Part shown: piece after piece, positions 7,315 to 15,812 of the stretch
Layout of the letters: each line of letters starts with the position of its first letter
Numbering within the stretch: the stretch's first letter is position 1
NCBI GenBank assembly: GCA_017434555.1
Contig: JAFRFB010000037.1
Location: 1-33,620 of the forward strand
Length of the DNA stretch: 33,620 bases
From: Methanobrevibacter sp.
GTDB lineage: Archaea > Methanobacteriota > Methanobacteria > Methanobacteriales > Methanobacteriaceae
Direction: 5' to 3'
Notes under the pieces: model-generated
What the model was told of the DNA's origin: nothing
The model's database searches: none
Seen by the model: the letters and a program-made list of their open reading frames with translations, nothing else
Made by a program: the position numbers and the translations under genes

Positions 7315-9013
7315 ACATTTTTTCAGGAGCAGGTACTCCTAAAATATCTAAAGCGTTTTTTATAGTTGTTTTTGCTCTGTCAACTAAAATCAATCTTGTG
7401 TCTTCAACATCAGAACCGATTACCTGTTCGGATTTGTAGAACTTATTGAATGATCCTGCTAAATCCTGACAGTATTGGGTTATATTGTGAACTCTTTTCT
7501 TGTTAGCACAGTCTTCAACGACCTGTGGGAATTTAGCTATTAATCTTACTAAATCCTGTTCGGTTTCATTTGGAGTCCAATTTTCATCGATTTCAAGTGA
7601 AGATATATCTTTTCCAGATTTATTCAGTAACTTGCAGGCTCTGGCATGAGCATATTGTATTGAAGCACAGCCTCGCTCAAAGCTTAAAGCCTCATCCCAT
7701 TTGAATGTCAAATGTTTTTCAGGGGATAATTTTGCAATGAAGAATCTTATAGCTCCAATTCCGATTTGTTTAGCCATTGGTGCAATCTCTTCATCACTTA
7801 AATCAGGATTTCTTGATTTAATTTCTTTTGTTGCTCTTAAAATTGCCTCATCAACCAAATCATCAACTGATACGAATTTTCCTTTTCTTGTTGACATTGA
7901 ACCATCTGGAAGTGTAATGAATTCATAGAAAATTACTTCAGGTGCAGTTTCCTTTAAAATCTCTTCAAAGATTACTTTCATCTGTTTTGAAGATAATTTG
8001 TGGTCTGAACCTAGAATATCTAAAACCAAATCACCGCGAGTTGCTTTAAATCTGTGATATGCCAAATCTCTTGTAGAATAAAGTGATGTACCGTTTGATC
8101 TTCTAAGTACGAATTCCTTTTCGATATTATAGAAAGTCAAATCAATGAAATCCACGTCTTCATGTGATACGAATCCTTCTTTTTCAAAGTATTTTACAAG
8201 GGAATCAACGTCCCCATTTCTGATGAATTTTCCTTCCCATACAAAATCATCGTGGTGAATATTCATTCTATGAAGTGTATCCTTAATTCCTGAAACACAG
8301 CTTTCTACAACATTTTCAAAGGTTTTATTTAACTCTTCGTCTTTTCCCTCTTCATATTTCTGAATAAGTTCACTTACTTTTTCGTTGGCAGCGTCGTTTT
8401 CATCAACTTCCTTATTTGCTAGGAAATATAACTTACCGATTTTTTCATCGATTTTTTCTCCTTCCTGGTCTTCAATTTTCAAGCCCATTTCGGTTATTCC
8501 GTAAACGATTATTGCAATTTGGCGGCCCATATCATTGACATAATATTGGGTTTCCACTTCATGACCAGCTAACTTTAATAATCTTGCAAGTGAATCTCCA
8601 AAAATGGAGTTACGTACATGTCCGATATGTAATGGTCCATTTGGATTGGCAGAAGTATGTTCCAAGACAATTTTTTCATCTACCTTATCGAGCTGGCCGT
8701 AGTTTTCGTCTACCTTTTCAAGCAATTTTTTGGAAAATTTTGAATAGTCTATAAAGAAATTAACGTAAGGACCGAAGTTTTGAACTTTTTCAAAAATGTC
8801 TGGAACTTCAATTTTAGAAACTAAATCTTCAGCTACAAGATTTGGAGAAGTTTTTAATTTTTTAGTAAGTGCAAAAGCTATTGTACTTGCTAAGTCTCCT
8901 AATTTCGGGTCCGGTGGAAATTCCAAACGGAAATTTCTATCTATATCTTCATCATATTGATCTAATGCTTTATTTATAGCATCAATGGCTTGTTTTTCAA
9001 TTTCAAAATACAT
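7313..9013 (-). CDS. argS: Arginyl-tRNA synthetase
   Basis: This class I synthetase (566 residues) charges tRNA-Arg. It starts with the ArgRS-specific N-terminal Add-1 domain (about 1-100), then has EHTSANPNGPLHIGHVRNS with the HIGH signature at 129-132. The KMSKS equivalent, MSTRKG (373-378), follows LPDG, and the all-alpha DALR anticodon-binding domain fills the C-terminus and ends in PAPEKM. All motifs are intact and the length is normal. It is the last gene of a tightly spaced minus-strand run: the signal peptidase gene ends 18 nt upstream, and an AGGTGAG site precedes the ATG. Confidence 0.97.
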   Translation of the reverse strand: MYFEIEKQAIDAINKALDQYDEDIDRNFRLEFPPDPKLGDLASTIAFALTKKLKTSPNLVAEDLVSKIEVPDIFEKVQNFGPYVNFFIDYSKFSKKLLEKVDENYGQLDKVDEKIVLEHTSANPNGPLHIGHVRNSIFGDSLARLLKLAGHEVETQYYVNDMGRQIAIIVYGITEMGLKIEDQEGEKIDEKIGKLYFLANKEVDENDAANEKVSELIQKYEEGKDEELNKTFENVVESCVSGIKDTLHRMNIHHDDFVWEGKFIRNGDVDSLVKYFEKEGFVSHEDVDFIDLTFYNIEKEFVLRRSNGTSLYSTRDLAYHRFKATRGDLVLDILGSDHKLSSKQMKVIFEEILKETAPEVIFYEFITLPDGSMSTRKGKFVSVDDLVDEAILRATKEIKSRNPDLSDEEIAPMAKQIGIGAIRFFIAKLSPEKHLTFKWDEALSFERGCASIQYAHARACKLLNKSGKDISSLEIDENWTPNETEQDLVRLIAKFPQVVEDCANKKRVHNITQYCQDLAGSFNKFYKSEQVIGSDVEDTRLILVDRAKTTIKNALDILGVPAPEKM

Positions 9014-9031
9014 TAACTCACCTTTAAATAA

Positions 9032-9454
9032 TTATAATCCCCTTAACCATAATGAAAGATTACCAATATAAGGGATTTTAATAGGGTTATCTCCCCAGGT
9101 TACTACTCTATCTTTAATCTGTTCTGTTTTTACATAATAGGGATCTGAACGATTGTTATGGTCTCCTTTTATCTCATACATTGTCGTACCGTTTATTTCT
9201 ACAATATTGATAACTCTATGAATGACTGGCTGGTTGAACCATGCTGCATTATAGACAACAATGTCCCCTACTTTAACATCTTTAGGGTTAAATTCCTGTA
9301 ATCCAAGGAGATCTGACTTTTCAACAACCACTATATCTCCTCTATAAAATACTGGTTCCATACTTCCTGAAACGACAACATTCAAGTGTTGAGCAACGAT
9401 TAAAACGATTGCAAGTATTATTATGTATGATGCAATTTCTTTGTAATCAACCAT
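9032..9454 (-). CDS. Signal peptidase I, archaeal/ER type (S26B)
   Basis: This 140-residue membrane protease cleaves signal peptides from exported proteins on the outer face of the membrane. It has one N-terminal TM helix (about 8-26) followed by VSGSMEP with the catalytic Ser31, VIHRV with His79 in the position bacteria fill with Lys, and GDHNNRSDP with conserved Asp98/Asp104. The Ser-His-Asp arrangement marks the archaeal and eukaryotic ER class. It sits 9 nt after hemL and 18 nt before argS, so it is probably cotranscribed. Its substrates would include the adhesin and other surface proteins of this window. Confidence 0.93.
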   Translation of the reverse strand: MVDYKEIASYIIILAIVLIVAQHLNVVVSGSMEPVFYRGDIVVVEKSDLLGLQEFNPKDVKVGDIVVYNAAWFNQPVIHRVINIVEINGTTMYEIKGDHNNRSDPYYVKTEQIKDRVVTWGDNPIKIPYIGNLSLWLRGL

Positions 9455-9463
9455 GTAAACACC

Positions 9464-10738
9464 TTAAAATTTATTTTTCTTTTTAAAAGCAACAGCTAGT
9501 GCTACTTCAATAGCTTCGGCAGTAGTCTGTAAGTCTGCCATACTATGAGCCTTTGAAATAAAGTTACATTCAAACTGACTAGGTGGAATGAATACACCTT
9601 CCTTTAAAAGAGCTCTAAAGTATCTTAAAAATCCTTCAGTATCGGATTTTTGTGCATCAGCGTAATTGTAAACTTCAGCAGGATTTAAGTAAATCTGAAA
9701 CATTGATGCAAGACCAACGCATTGGATGTTATACTGTTCATCATCTATTATTGATTCAATGTTTCCTCGTAAGAAATTACCTTTTCTTTCCAAATCCTTA
9801 TAAAATTTATCATCTAATTGGGATAATGTTGATAATCCTGCCTGGACAGAAATTGGGTTACCGCTAAATGTTCCTGCCTGATAAACCGGTCCTTGTGGAG
9901 CTATTAATTCCATAATTTCTCTTTTTCCACAGAAAGCACCCATTGGAAGGCCTCCACCGACAATCTTACCTAATGTTGTCAGGTCAGGGGTGACTCCATA
10001 ATATTCTTGAGCACCTCCTCTTGATGCTCTAAAACCGGTAATCACTTCATCAAATATTAATATGATATCATTTTCTTCAGTTATTTTACGTACAAACTCT
10101 AAAAATCCAGGTTTTGGTTCAATACATCCGACATTACCCATTACAATTTCCATTATTAGACAGGCAATGTTTTCGCCTTCTTTTTCAATTAACTCAGTTA
10201 ATGCCTCTTCATCATTGAATGGAACGGATAATGTATTTTTTGTAGTGTCTGTTGGAATACCTGCAGAATCAGGCAAACATGCTGCACCTGAACCGCCTTT
10301 AACTAAAACATAATCATGAGCTCCGTGATAAGCTCCTTCAAATTTGATGATTTTGTCACGGCCGGTAAAACCACGGGCCAATCTGATAGCACTCATTGTA
10401 GCTTCAGTTCCGCTGTTACAAAATCTGACCATCTCGGCAGACGGTATTCTATCAACAACTTCTTTTGCGAGTTTAATCTCATTTTCAGTTGGAGCACCAT
10501 AGGCGGTACCGATAGTTAATTGATTTGAAACTTCACGTACAACTTTAGGGTCGGCATGTCCAAGTATTAATGGTCCATAAGCAAGGCAGTGGTCAATGTA
10601 TGAATTTCCTTCACTGTCCGTTATTTTACATCCTCCTGCACTTTCAACAAAAAATGGATAAGGCTTAAATGCACGTACTGGTGAATTTACTCCACCAGGG
10701 AAGTATTTTTTAGATTCATTAAATAATTCTTCAGTCAT
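9464..10738 (-). CDS. hemL: Glutamate-1-semialdehyde 2,1-aminomutase
   Basis: This PLP enzyme makes 5-aminolevulinate from glutamate-1-semialdehyde, the C5-pathway precursor of siroheme, F430 and corrinoids. I choose the start at 10738 ([16 protein letters not shown]), giving 424 residues, the family's normal length, with AAGTGA in front. A longer frame from 10777 would add 13 atypical residues and overlap cbiC. The PLP-binding segment [14 protein letters not shown] is at 107-120, FDEVITGFR at 229-237, and the Schiff-base Lys258 lies in [12 protein letters not shown]. It starts 8 nt after cbiC ends, and both genes serve tetrapyrrole synthesis, supporting an operon. Confidence 0.96.
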   Translation of the reverse strand: MTEELFNESKKYFPGGVNSPVRAFKPYPFFVESAGGCKITDSEGNSYIDHCLAYGPLILGHADPKVVREVSNQLTIGTAYGAPTENEIKLAKEVVDRIPSAEMVRFCNSGTEATMSAIRLARGFTGRDKIIKFEGAYHGAHDYVLVKGGSGAACLPDSAGIPTDTTKNTLSVPFNDEEALTELIEKEGENIACLIMEIVMGNVGCIEPKPGFLEFVRKITEENDIILIFDEVITGFRASRGGAQEYYGVTPDLTTLGKIVGGGLPMGAFCGKREIMELIAPQGPVYQAGTFSGNPISVQAGLSTLSQLDDKFYKDLERKGNFLRGNIESIIDDEQYNIQCVGLASMFQIYLNPAEVYNYADAQKSDTEGFLRYFRALLKEGVFIPPSQFECNFISKAHSMADLQTTAEAIEVALAVAFKKKNKF

Positions 10739-10746
10739 TTTATCAC

Positions 10747-11376
10747 TTATAAATGTTGGATTAATGAGTTTACACAAGCAACTGCTATAGGTGTTCCACC
10801 TTTAGGACCTTCCGTAATGACATTAGGGATATTTGAATTTCTTAAAGCTTCCTTGGAATCAGCAGCTCCAACAAATCCAACAGGAACTCCTACTATGGCT
10901 TTCAGATTAATTTCACCTTTTTGGTATAAATCCATAGCTTCAAAAACAGCTGTCGGCGCATTTCCAGAAACAACAATTCCTTCAAAATCGTTTTCACTTG
11001 CATATCTTATAGCTGCAGCAGCCCTTGTAATTTGGTGCTCTTTAGCTATTTTTTTAACTTCTTCATTTTTTATATAACACTCGACTTCACCGTCATAACG
11101 GGTAATTCCGTATTTAACCATATTTATGTCGGTTAAAATTGTTTCATTGTTTCTTAGAGATTTCATTGCAACATCAACAAAATCATCACTGATATGAACA
11201 AGCTTTGCATATTCCGGATCCGCCGTTGAGTGAACAATACGCTCAACAATGTCTTTTTCAGCAGGTTTTAAATCTTTAATTTCATCACCTATAAGGCCAC
11301 GGATAATTTCTCTACTTCTATTAGCAATATCAAGGCCCTGTTTAGTTGATGCACCCATAAACATTTGGTCTGTCAT
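10747..11376 (-). CDS. cbiC: Cobalt-precorrin-8 methylmutase
   Basis: This 209-residue CbiC/CobH enzyme moves a methyl group from C-11 to C-12 of the corrin ring, giving cobyrinate in the anaerobic cobalamin pathway that methanogens need for corrinoid methyltransferases. The catalytic His49 lies in VHSTADPE. The glycine-rich stretch [16 protein letters not shown] and the C-terminal [15 protein letters not shown] are family signatures. No ribosome binding site is visible before the ATG at 11376; a TTTATAATA box about 45 nt upstream predicts a very short leader, so initiation may be near-leaderless. It is the first gene of the cbiC-hemL-signal peptidase-argS run. Confidence 0.94.
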   Translation of the reverse strand: MTDQMFMGASTKQGLDIANRSREIIRGLIGDEIKDLKPAEKDIVERIVHSTADPEYAKLVHISDDFVDVAMKSLRNNETILTDINMVKYGITRYDGEVECYIKNEEVKKIAKEHQITRAAAAIRYASENDFEGIVVSGNAPTAVFEAMDLYQKGEINLKAIVGVPVGFVGAADSKEALRNSNIPNVITEGPKGGTPIAVACVNSLIQHL

Positions 11377-12064
11377 ATTTATGTATATGTAAAAAAATAG
11401 TTAAAATATTTTAGTATTATAAATCTAATTTAATTTTAAATTCTATATTGGGATTAATATTCCAACTTTTTATTTTTTTACAAACTCAAACAATTTTACT
11501 TCATCAGGTCAATATTGTCTTTAAAAATTAGTAAATTTTATATAACTTATTGTTTATATGTTATTTTCTATATTATACATTTTTTGCATGTAAAATATTT
11601 ATCCTGATTGTGATGCTAATGATAATATTAATGATATTAATAATCAATCTAGTGATTCTGTTGTTAAATCAACAGTTAATAATCAATCAAATAGGAATAG
11701 CTATTTTGCACTATTATTAATTTTATCACTTGTTCTTTTTGCAGGAATTTTAATAAAGAAATATAAAGATTGAATTTTTTCTTGCTTTAAATGAAAGTTC
11801 ACTTTAAAAATTTAATAGTTTTTTGATTCAAGCATCATTTTAATAAGACTTACTTTTTAATTTTTTAAGTTATCAAAAATATTTTTAGAAAATTATTGGC
11901 TTTATCTACATTTAATTAAAACTTTGTTAAAAAATCTTTTTTCAAGTAAATTTTTCTCTATTGTAAAAAAATTCTAATCTATTTAAAATATTGTTTTAAG
12001 GAAGTAAAATTGTTTTTATTTGAAACTGACTATTTTATATACTTTATTTTCTAAATAAAATACT
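11377..12064. other. AT-rich accessory gap with gene remnants
   Basis: This 688-nt stretch lacks an intact gene. It holds the minus-strand promoter of cbiC (TATA near 11415-11423), a broken small membrane-protein gene (11558-11773, listed separately) and the plus-strand promoter of the JAB-like gene (about 12031-12043). The rest, 11774-12030, is T-rich with many stops in all frames, and I see no gene, tRNA or clear repeat in it. Confidence 0.7.
11558..11773 (+). pseudogene. Broken small membrane-anchored protein gene (in-frame stop)
   Basis: One frame runs from ATG 11558 through a short hydrophobic start (MLFSILYIFCM), hits TAA at 11591, then stays open to TGA 11773. The part after the stop is Asn/Asp/Ser-rich and ends in a clear C-terminal TM anchor, YFALLLILSLVLFAGILIKK. 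No alternative start codon follows the TAA in frame. The N-terminal leader plus C-terminal anchor without a middle domain looks like the collapsed remains of a secreted surface protein. A TATA-like TTTTATATAA lies just upstream (about 11537-11546). A short expressed protein read through the stop cannot be excluded. Confidence 0.5.
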
Positions 12065-12067
12065 ATG
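12031..12067 (+). promoter_or_regulatory. TATA box giving a predicted leaderless start at ATG 12065
   Basis: TTTTATATACTT lies at about 12033-12044. A start site about 25 nt downstream of its centre falls at about 12063-12066, on the ATG at 12065. This ATG opens a frame (MVSIIENINN) that lines up with the JAB-like gene only after a one-base shift near 12126. Confidence 0.45.
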
Positions 12068-12159
12068 GTATCAATAATAGAAAATATAAATAATCTGTAC
12101 AATATAATTAAAATTCCCTATCAATTGATAATAGAGGTGCCTTTGTCCTGCCATCGGAA

Positions 12160-12747
12160 TTGAAATTGAAAGACCAGGAATTTTTGAAATATTGTCATTT
12201 GGATGTTGACTGGGATGCAAATTCAATTTCTAAAGAGGATTTACCTCCCGAATTTTGTAAAAAAGCAGTTAATTTAGTTGATCTGTTTAGACGAAAGACA
12301 GTAAATTTACCTTATGAATGCTTATTATTCTTTGATTACAAAACTGGTGAGATAATATACTGTTTTGTTGAAGACAATCTTTATGGTAAGGTTTTTGAAG
12401 AGATATATGAAAATCATTTTGAAAATCGTCATGTTGCAAGTATTCATAATCATCCGAAAGGATTTCTATCTGCGCCTTCAGGTCAAAATTTTCAAATTTT
12501 AGAAATAGAAAATGAGGATTATGAGTTGATATGTGGCTATGATGAATTTTGGATTTTAGAAGCAAAAGGAGTTTTTAATGAGAGTGTTGTTGAAGAAATT
12601 CGTGAAAAAGCTTCTAATATATATTTTAATTCTTTTTCAAATGATAATAATTATTTTATCAATGATTTATATGGTGAATTTTTGAAAAATTATATAAATA
12701 ATAAAATAGAAGATAATATTAAATTAACTAAAGTGAGGTATCATTAA
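12160..12747 (+). CDS. JAB/MPN-like (RadC-type) protein with degenerate metal motif; probable N-terminal frameshift
   Basis: The main frame gives 195 residues from a weak TTG at 12160. It has a JAB/MPN core: NLPYECLLFFD (possible catalytic Glu), then IHNHPKGFLSAPSGQNF. The JAMM signature HxHx7SxxD is imperfect: there is one extra residue between HNH and PS, and Asn replaces the metal-ligand Asp. A structural or altered metallopeptidase role is therefore possible. The frame is open back to 12112 with protein-like sequence (NRGAFVLPSELK) but no ATG. An ATG at 12065 downstream of a TATA box opens the adjacent frame, and one missing base near 12126 would join the two. An internal start is possible but the SD (AGAGGTG, 12133-12139) is 20 nt from the TTG. 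A 58-residue gene follows after 1 nt. Confidence 0.55.
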   Translation: MKLKDQEFLKYCHLDVDWDANSISKEDLPPEFCKKAVNLVDLFRRKTVNLPYECLLFFDYKTGEIIYCFVEDNLYGKVFEEIYENHFENRHVASIHNHPKGFLSAPSGQNFQILEIENEDYELICGYDEFWILEAKGVFNESVVEEIREKASNIYFNSFSNDNNYFINDLYGEFLKNYINNKIEDNIKLTKVRYH

Positions 12748-12992
12748 CATGTCACCAGAAGAGAAGTCTACTATTATTTTTAGGGATGGTTGGGATCCTA
12801 TTGGTTCTAGAACATTTTCAGAAGAAGAAAAGTATGAAGCTAGAAGAAATATTGAATCCATGTATAAAGAAATTGGTATTATTCTTAATTTGAATGAATT
12901 AACATTCATAGACTTGTATGTGTGATTTTTTTTAATTCATGGGTTATTAACATGTCACCAGAAGAGAAGTCTACTATTATTTTTAGGGATGG
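12743..12992 (+). repeat. 47-bp direct repeat covering the start of the small gene
   Basis: Bases 12743-12789 are identical to 12946-12992 (offset 203 nt). The repeat begins six bases before the ATG and covers the first 13-14 codons. Outside it the two copies are diverged, which suggests either duplication plus decay or local gene conversion. Confidence 0.9.
12749..12925 (+). CDS. Small charged protein of unknown function, coupled to JAB-like gene
   Basis: This 58-residue protein starts MSPEEKSTIIFRDGWDP and ends in LNELTFIDLYV. The ATG lies 1 nt after the stop of the JAB-like gene, and GTGAGG at 12733-12738 serves as a ribosome binding site, so the two are likely translated together. It is highly charged with predicted helices (SEEEKYEARRNIESMYKEI). 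No known domain is recognised. Its reality is supported by the coupling and by a degenerate duplicate just downstream that keeps both the N-terminal 14 codons and a similar C-terminal end. Confidence 0.6.
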   Translation: MSPEEKSTIIFRDGWDPIGSRTFSEEEKYEARRNIESMYKEIGIILNLNELTFIDLYV

Positions 12993-13115
12993 ATAGGAAC
13001 CTATTTAGGCTATTGTTTAACTGAAGAAGAAAATGTCAGACTAATAGAAATATGGAAGCTAGATACAAAAATGGATATTGATTTAAAATTGGATAAAGTA
13101 ACTTTTAAGTTATAA
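12952..13115 (+). pseudogene. Degenerate second copy of the 58-residue gene
   Basis: The copy keeps the same first 14 codons, then a one-base change in spacing brings TAG after FRDG. In other frames the ancestral pattern reappears: TEEEN, similar to SEEEK, and a C-terminal LKLDKVTFKL matching LNLNELTF. The whole runs to TAA at 13113-13115. At least two frame disruptions make it a pseudogene. Confidence 0.6.
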
Positions 13116-13159
13116 TTCAGTATTTGACAAGTATTATCATCAATATTGCAGTTGCTATT

Positions 13160-14350
13160 CTAGTCCTTTTCACTTGCAGAAAGACCTGCCAAGTAACCGG
13201 TTGAAAAAGCTATTTTTAAATTATATCCTCCGGTTGGCCCATCCAAATCAAGAATTTCGCCAGCAAAATACAAGTTTGGCGTTATTTTTGATTCCATTGT
13301 TTTTGGATTGATGTTTTTAGTGTCAATTCCGCCGATTGTTACTTTGGCCAAATCCTTATTAAAGTCAACAATTTCAAATGTAAATCTTTTTAGATTTTCA
13401 ATTAAACGATTTTTACTTTTTTTATTAATTCTACTTAATTGTGTATCTGGGGAAATATTAATCCTATTTAAGAAATATTCAATGAAATTATTCGTTAAAA
13501 AGTTTTTTAAGTAGTTTTTTATCTGAGTTTTACCTTTTATTTGAAAATCTTTATCAAATTTGTTTTTTAACTCTTCACGTGAGAAATCAGGCATTAAATC
13601 AATGTTTATTTCACATGCCAAATCATAGTTATTGTCCAGGATATCATAATCCATGTCTTTAGAAATTTTTGAGCTTAAATCAATTATTCCAGGACCGGTC
13701 AGACCCACATGGCTGATTAATACATTTCCTCTAACTTTTGACTTTTTATAGCTGCATTCAACGTCATTCAGTGTAATACCTGCAATTGCGCTTAAATCTT
13801 CTTTTGTTATTAATGGTGAAAGCCCATATTTGATTTTTGTTTTAGATTCATCAACTAATGAGTAATTATCGATGCTTGAACCGGTTTGAGGATATGTGAC
13901 TCCTCCAGTTGCAATAATCACTTTTTTGGCTTTGATTTCATCGTTTATAATGAAGTTATCCGTGATTTTAGTTACTTCATAATTCAAACGAACCTCAACA
14001 TTATCCAAATGCTTTTCTAAGCCTTTTAATACATAAATAGACTTTTCGCTTTCGGGAAAAACACGATTATTGTCTTCCTCTATAAAGCCAAAATCAAATA
14101 AATCAAATAAATCTTCGTTTGTAAAAGTGTAAAACGAGGTTTTTAAGAAATTTTTATTGTCAAAAAAAGTTAATAGCTTTTTAGGTGGTTTGTTGTTTGT
14201 AATATTGCATCTTCCGCCACCAGTTAAAAGCAGTTTTTTGCCTAAGGAAGAGTTTTTTTCAAGCAATATTACATTTGAAGTCTCACCGGATGCAATTGCT
14301 GCCATAATTCCGGCAGGACCACCACCAATAATAGCTATATCATAATCCAT
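13160..14350 (-). CDS. HI0933/BaiN-like FAD-dependent oxidoreductase
   Basis: This 396-residue flavoprotein has a Rossmann FAD-binding start DIAIIGGGPAG (4-14), the family signature LTGGGRCNITN (42-52), a mid motif VIIATGGVTYPQTGSS, and a C-terminal YFAGEILDLDGPTGGYNLKIAFSTG segment that closes the flavin site. The HI0933/YhiN family is widespread but its substrate is mostly unknown; BaiN is implicated in bile-acid metabolism, a role not inferable here. It begins 6 nt after aspS ends on the same strand and is probably cotranscribed with it. The frame is intact and the length typical. Confidence 0.9.
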   Translation of the reverse strand: MDYDIAIIGGGPAGIMAAIASGETSNVILLEKNSSLGKKLLLTGGGRCNITNNKPPKKLLTFFDNKNFLKTSFYTFTNEDLFDLFDFGFIEEDNNRVFPESEKSIYVLKGLEKHLDNVEVRLNYEVTKITDNFIINDEIKAKKVIIATGGVTYPQTGSSIDNYSLVDESKTKIKYGLSPLITKEDLSAIAGITLNDVECSYKKSKVRGNVLISHVGLTGPGIIDLSSKISKDMDYDILDNNYDLACEINIDLMPDFSREELKNKFDKDFQIKGKTQIKNYLKNFLTNNFIEYFLNRINISPDTQLSRINKKSKNRLIENLKRFTFEIVDFNKDLAKVTIGGIDTKNINPKTMESKITPNLYFAGEILDLDGPTGGYNLKIAFSTGYLAGLSASEKD

Positions 14351-14356
14351 TTTATC

Positions 14357-15676
14357 TTATGGAGTTAATCTGTGTCTGTCTCTTGGGAAGAGTACACATT
14401 CACGAATGTTTTCAGATCCGGTAAGTACCATGGTTAATCTGTCAGCACCTACACCCCATCCTGCATGTGGAGGCATACCGTATTCGAATGCTTTTAAGTA
14501 GCTTCCAAATCCATCAGGGTTTAAATCTCTTTCTTCGATTTGTTTTACGAGTAAATCGTATTGGTGTACACGAGTAGCTCCGGAAGACAATTCTAAGTTA
14601 TCATACATTAAATCAAATGCATGAGCATATTTTTCATCATCTTCAAACGGCATTACGTAGAATGGTTTGATTGCTGAAGGCCATTTGGTTAAGAAGTAGA
14701 AACCGCCCATGGTGTCGCCTAATGCTTTTTCAGCTGCACGGGATAAGTCTTCTCCCCAGTCCATTTCAACGCCTTTTGCATTGATGATGTCTACTGCCTC
14801 ATCGTAGGTTACGTGAGGGAAATCACCGTCAACTTCAGGTAATGTGTGGTCTAAGATTTCCAATTCGTGAGCACAGTTTTCGTTTACGTCGTTGATTACG
14901 TTAACAAGCATGTCATTTAAGACTTTCATCATGTCTTCATCGTCCATGAATGAAGCTTCTGCATCTATTGAAACTGCTTCGTTCAAGTGTCTTAAGGTAT
15001 CGTGCTCTTCTGCTCTGAAAATCTGGCCGATTTCGAATACTTTATCCATTCCACTACCCATCATCATTTGTTTGTATAATTGTGGGGATTGACCGAGGAA
15101 TGCTTCTTTTTCAAAGTAAGTAATAGGGAATAATTCTGTTCCACCTTCGGTAGCTGATGCTACGAGTTTTGGAGTGTTAATTTCATAAAATCCATTTTCA
15201 TAAAAGAAATCTCTTATTGTGTGGAACATCTGACCTTTAATTTTAAAGATTGCAGATACATTTTCTTTTCTTAAATCTAAAAATCTTGAATCAAGTCTAG
15301 TATCAATTTCAGCTTTTACCTTTTCAGTTGGGTCCATTGGTAAAGGTTGGTTAGATAAGTTTAAGATTCTGGTTTCTTTAGGAATAATTTCAACACCGTT
15401 TGGTGCTTTTCCAGCTTCCTGAACAGTACCTTTAACTGCTACAACGGATTCTTTTCTAAAAGCTCTTAATTCTTCTAATATTTCAGCATCTACTTTTTTG
15501 GAAGGTGCTGTAATTTGTACTCTACCGGTTACATCACGGATGATTACAAAAATGATTCCGCCTAAATCACGGATTTCATGAACCCATCCCATGATTGTAA
15601 CATCTTCTCCAGCTATTTCTGGAGTTGTATCTTTAGCGTAATTAGTTCTTCTCCAATCATTTAATAAACCTTGCAA
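14357..15676 (-). CDS. aspS: Aspartyl-tRNA synthetase, archaeal type
   Basis: This class IIb synthetase (439 residues) has an N-terminal OB-fold anticodon domain ([19 protein letters not shown], about 30-48) joined to the catalytic domain: motif 2 [14 protein letters not shown], motif 3 [11 protein letters not shown] near 408-418, and the terminal [10 protein letters not shown]. It lacks the bacterial GAD insertion, as expected for archaea. Archaeal AspRS is often non-discriminating, charging tRNA-Asn for later amidation; whether this one is depends on whether the genome has AsnRS, which the window does not show. A GAGGTGA site precedes the ATG. The flavoprotein gene follows after 6 nt. Confidence 0.96.
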   Translation of the reverse strand: MQGLLNDWRRTNYAKDTTPEIAGEDVTIMGWVHEIRDLGGIIFVIIRDVTGRVQITAPSKKVDAEILEELRAFRKESVVAVKGTVQEAGKAPNGVEIIPKETRILNLSNQPLPMDPTEKVKAEIDTRLDSRFLDLRKENVSAIFKIKGQMFHTIRDFFYENGFYEINTPKLVASATEGGTELFPITYFEKEAFLGQSPQLYKQMMMGSGMDKVFEIGQIFRAEEHDTLRHLNEAVSIDAEASFMDDEDMMKVLNDMLVNVINDVNENCAHELEILDHTLPEVDGDFPHVTYDEAVDIINAKGVEMDWGEDLSRAAEKALGDTMGGFYFLTKWPSAIKPFYVMPFEDDEKYAHAFDLMYDNLELSSGATRVHQYDLLVKQIEERDLNPDGFGSYLKAFEYGMPPHAGWGVGADRLTMVLTGSENIRECVLFPRDRHRLTP

Positions 15677-15768
15677 TTAATTCACCTCAGGTTATAAAAA
15701 TAAATTTTCATTATGCATTTAATTTTATAATTAATCTTTAATAAAACTAATGTTGATATTATTTGTAG

Positions 15769-15790
15769 AAAAATCTTTTTAAAGATTTTT
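15769..15790 (-). terminator. Inverted repeat after the zinc-ribbon membrane protein gene
   Basis: AAAAATCTTT (15769-15778) and AAAGATTTTT (15781-15790) form a perfect 10-bp inverted repeat with a 2-nt centre. It is downstream of the zinc-ribbon gene stop (15813) and upstream of the aspS promoter. A terminator is most likely. Confidence 0.45.
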
Positions 15791-15812
15791 AAAAAGGTAT
15801 AAAAAGGAAATA

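Noticed and set aside
10739-10777. N-terminal extension of hemL starting at 10777
   Set aside because: The extra 13 residues do not look like HemL, the extension overlaps cbiC by 31 nt, and ATG 10738 has a usable ribosome binding site.
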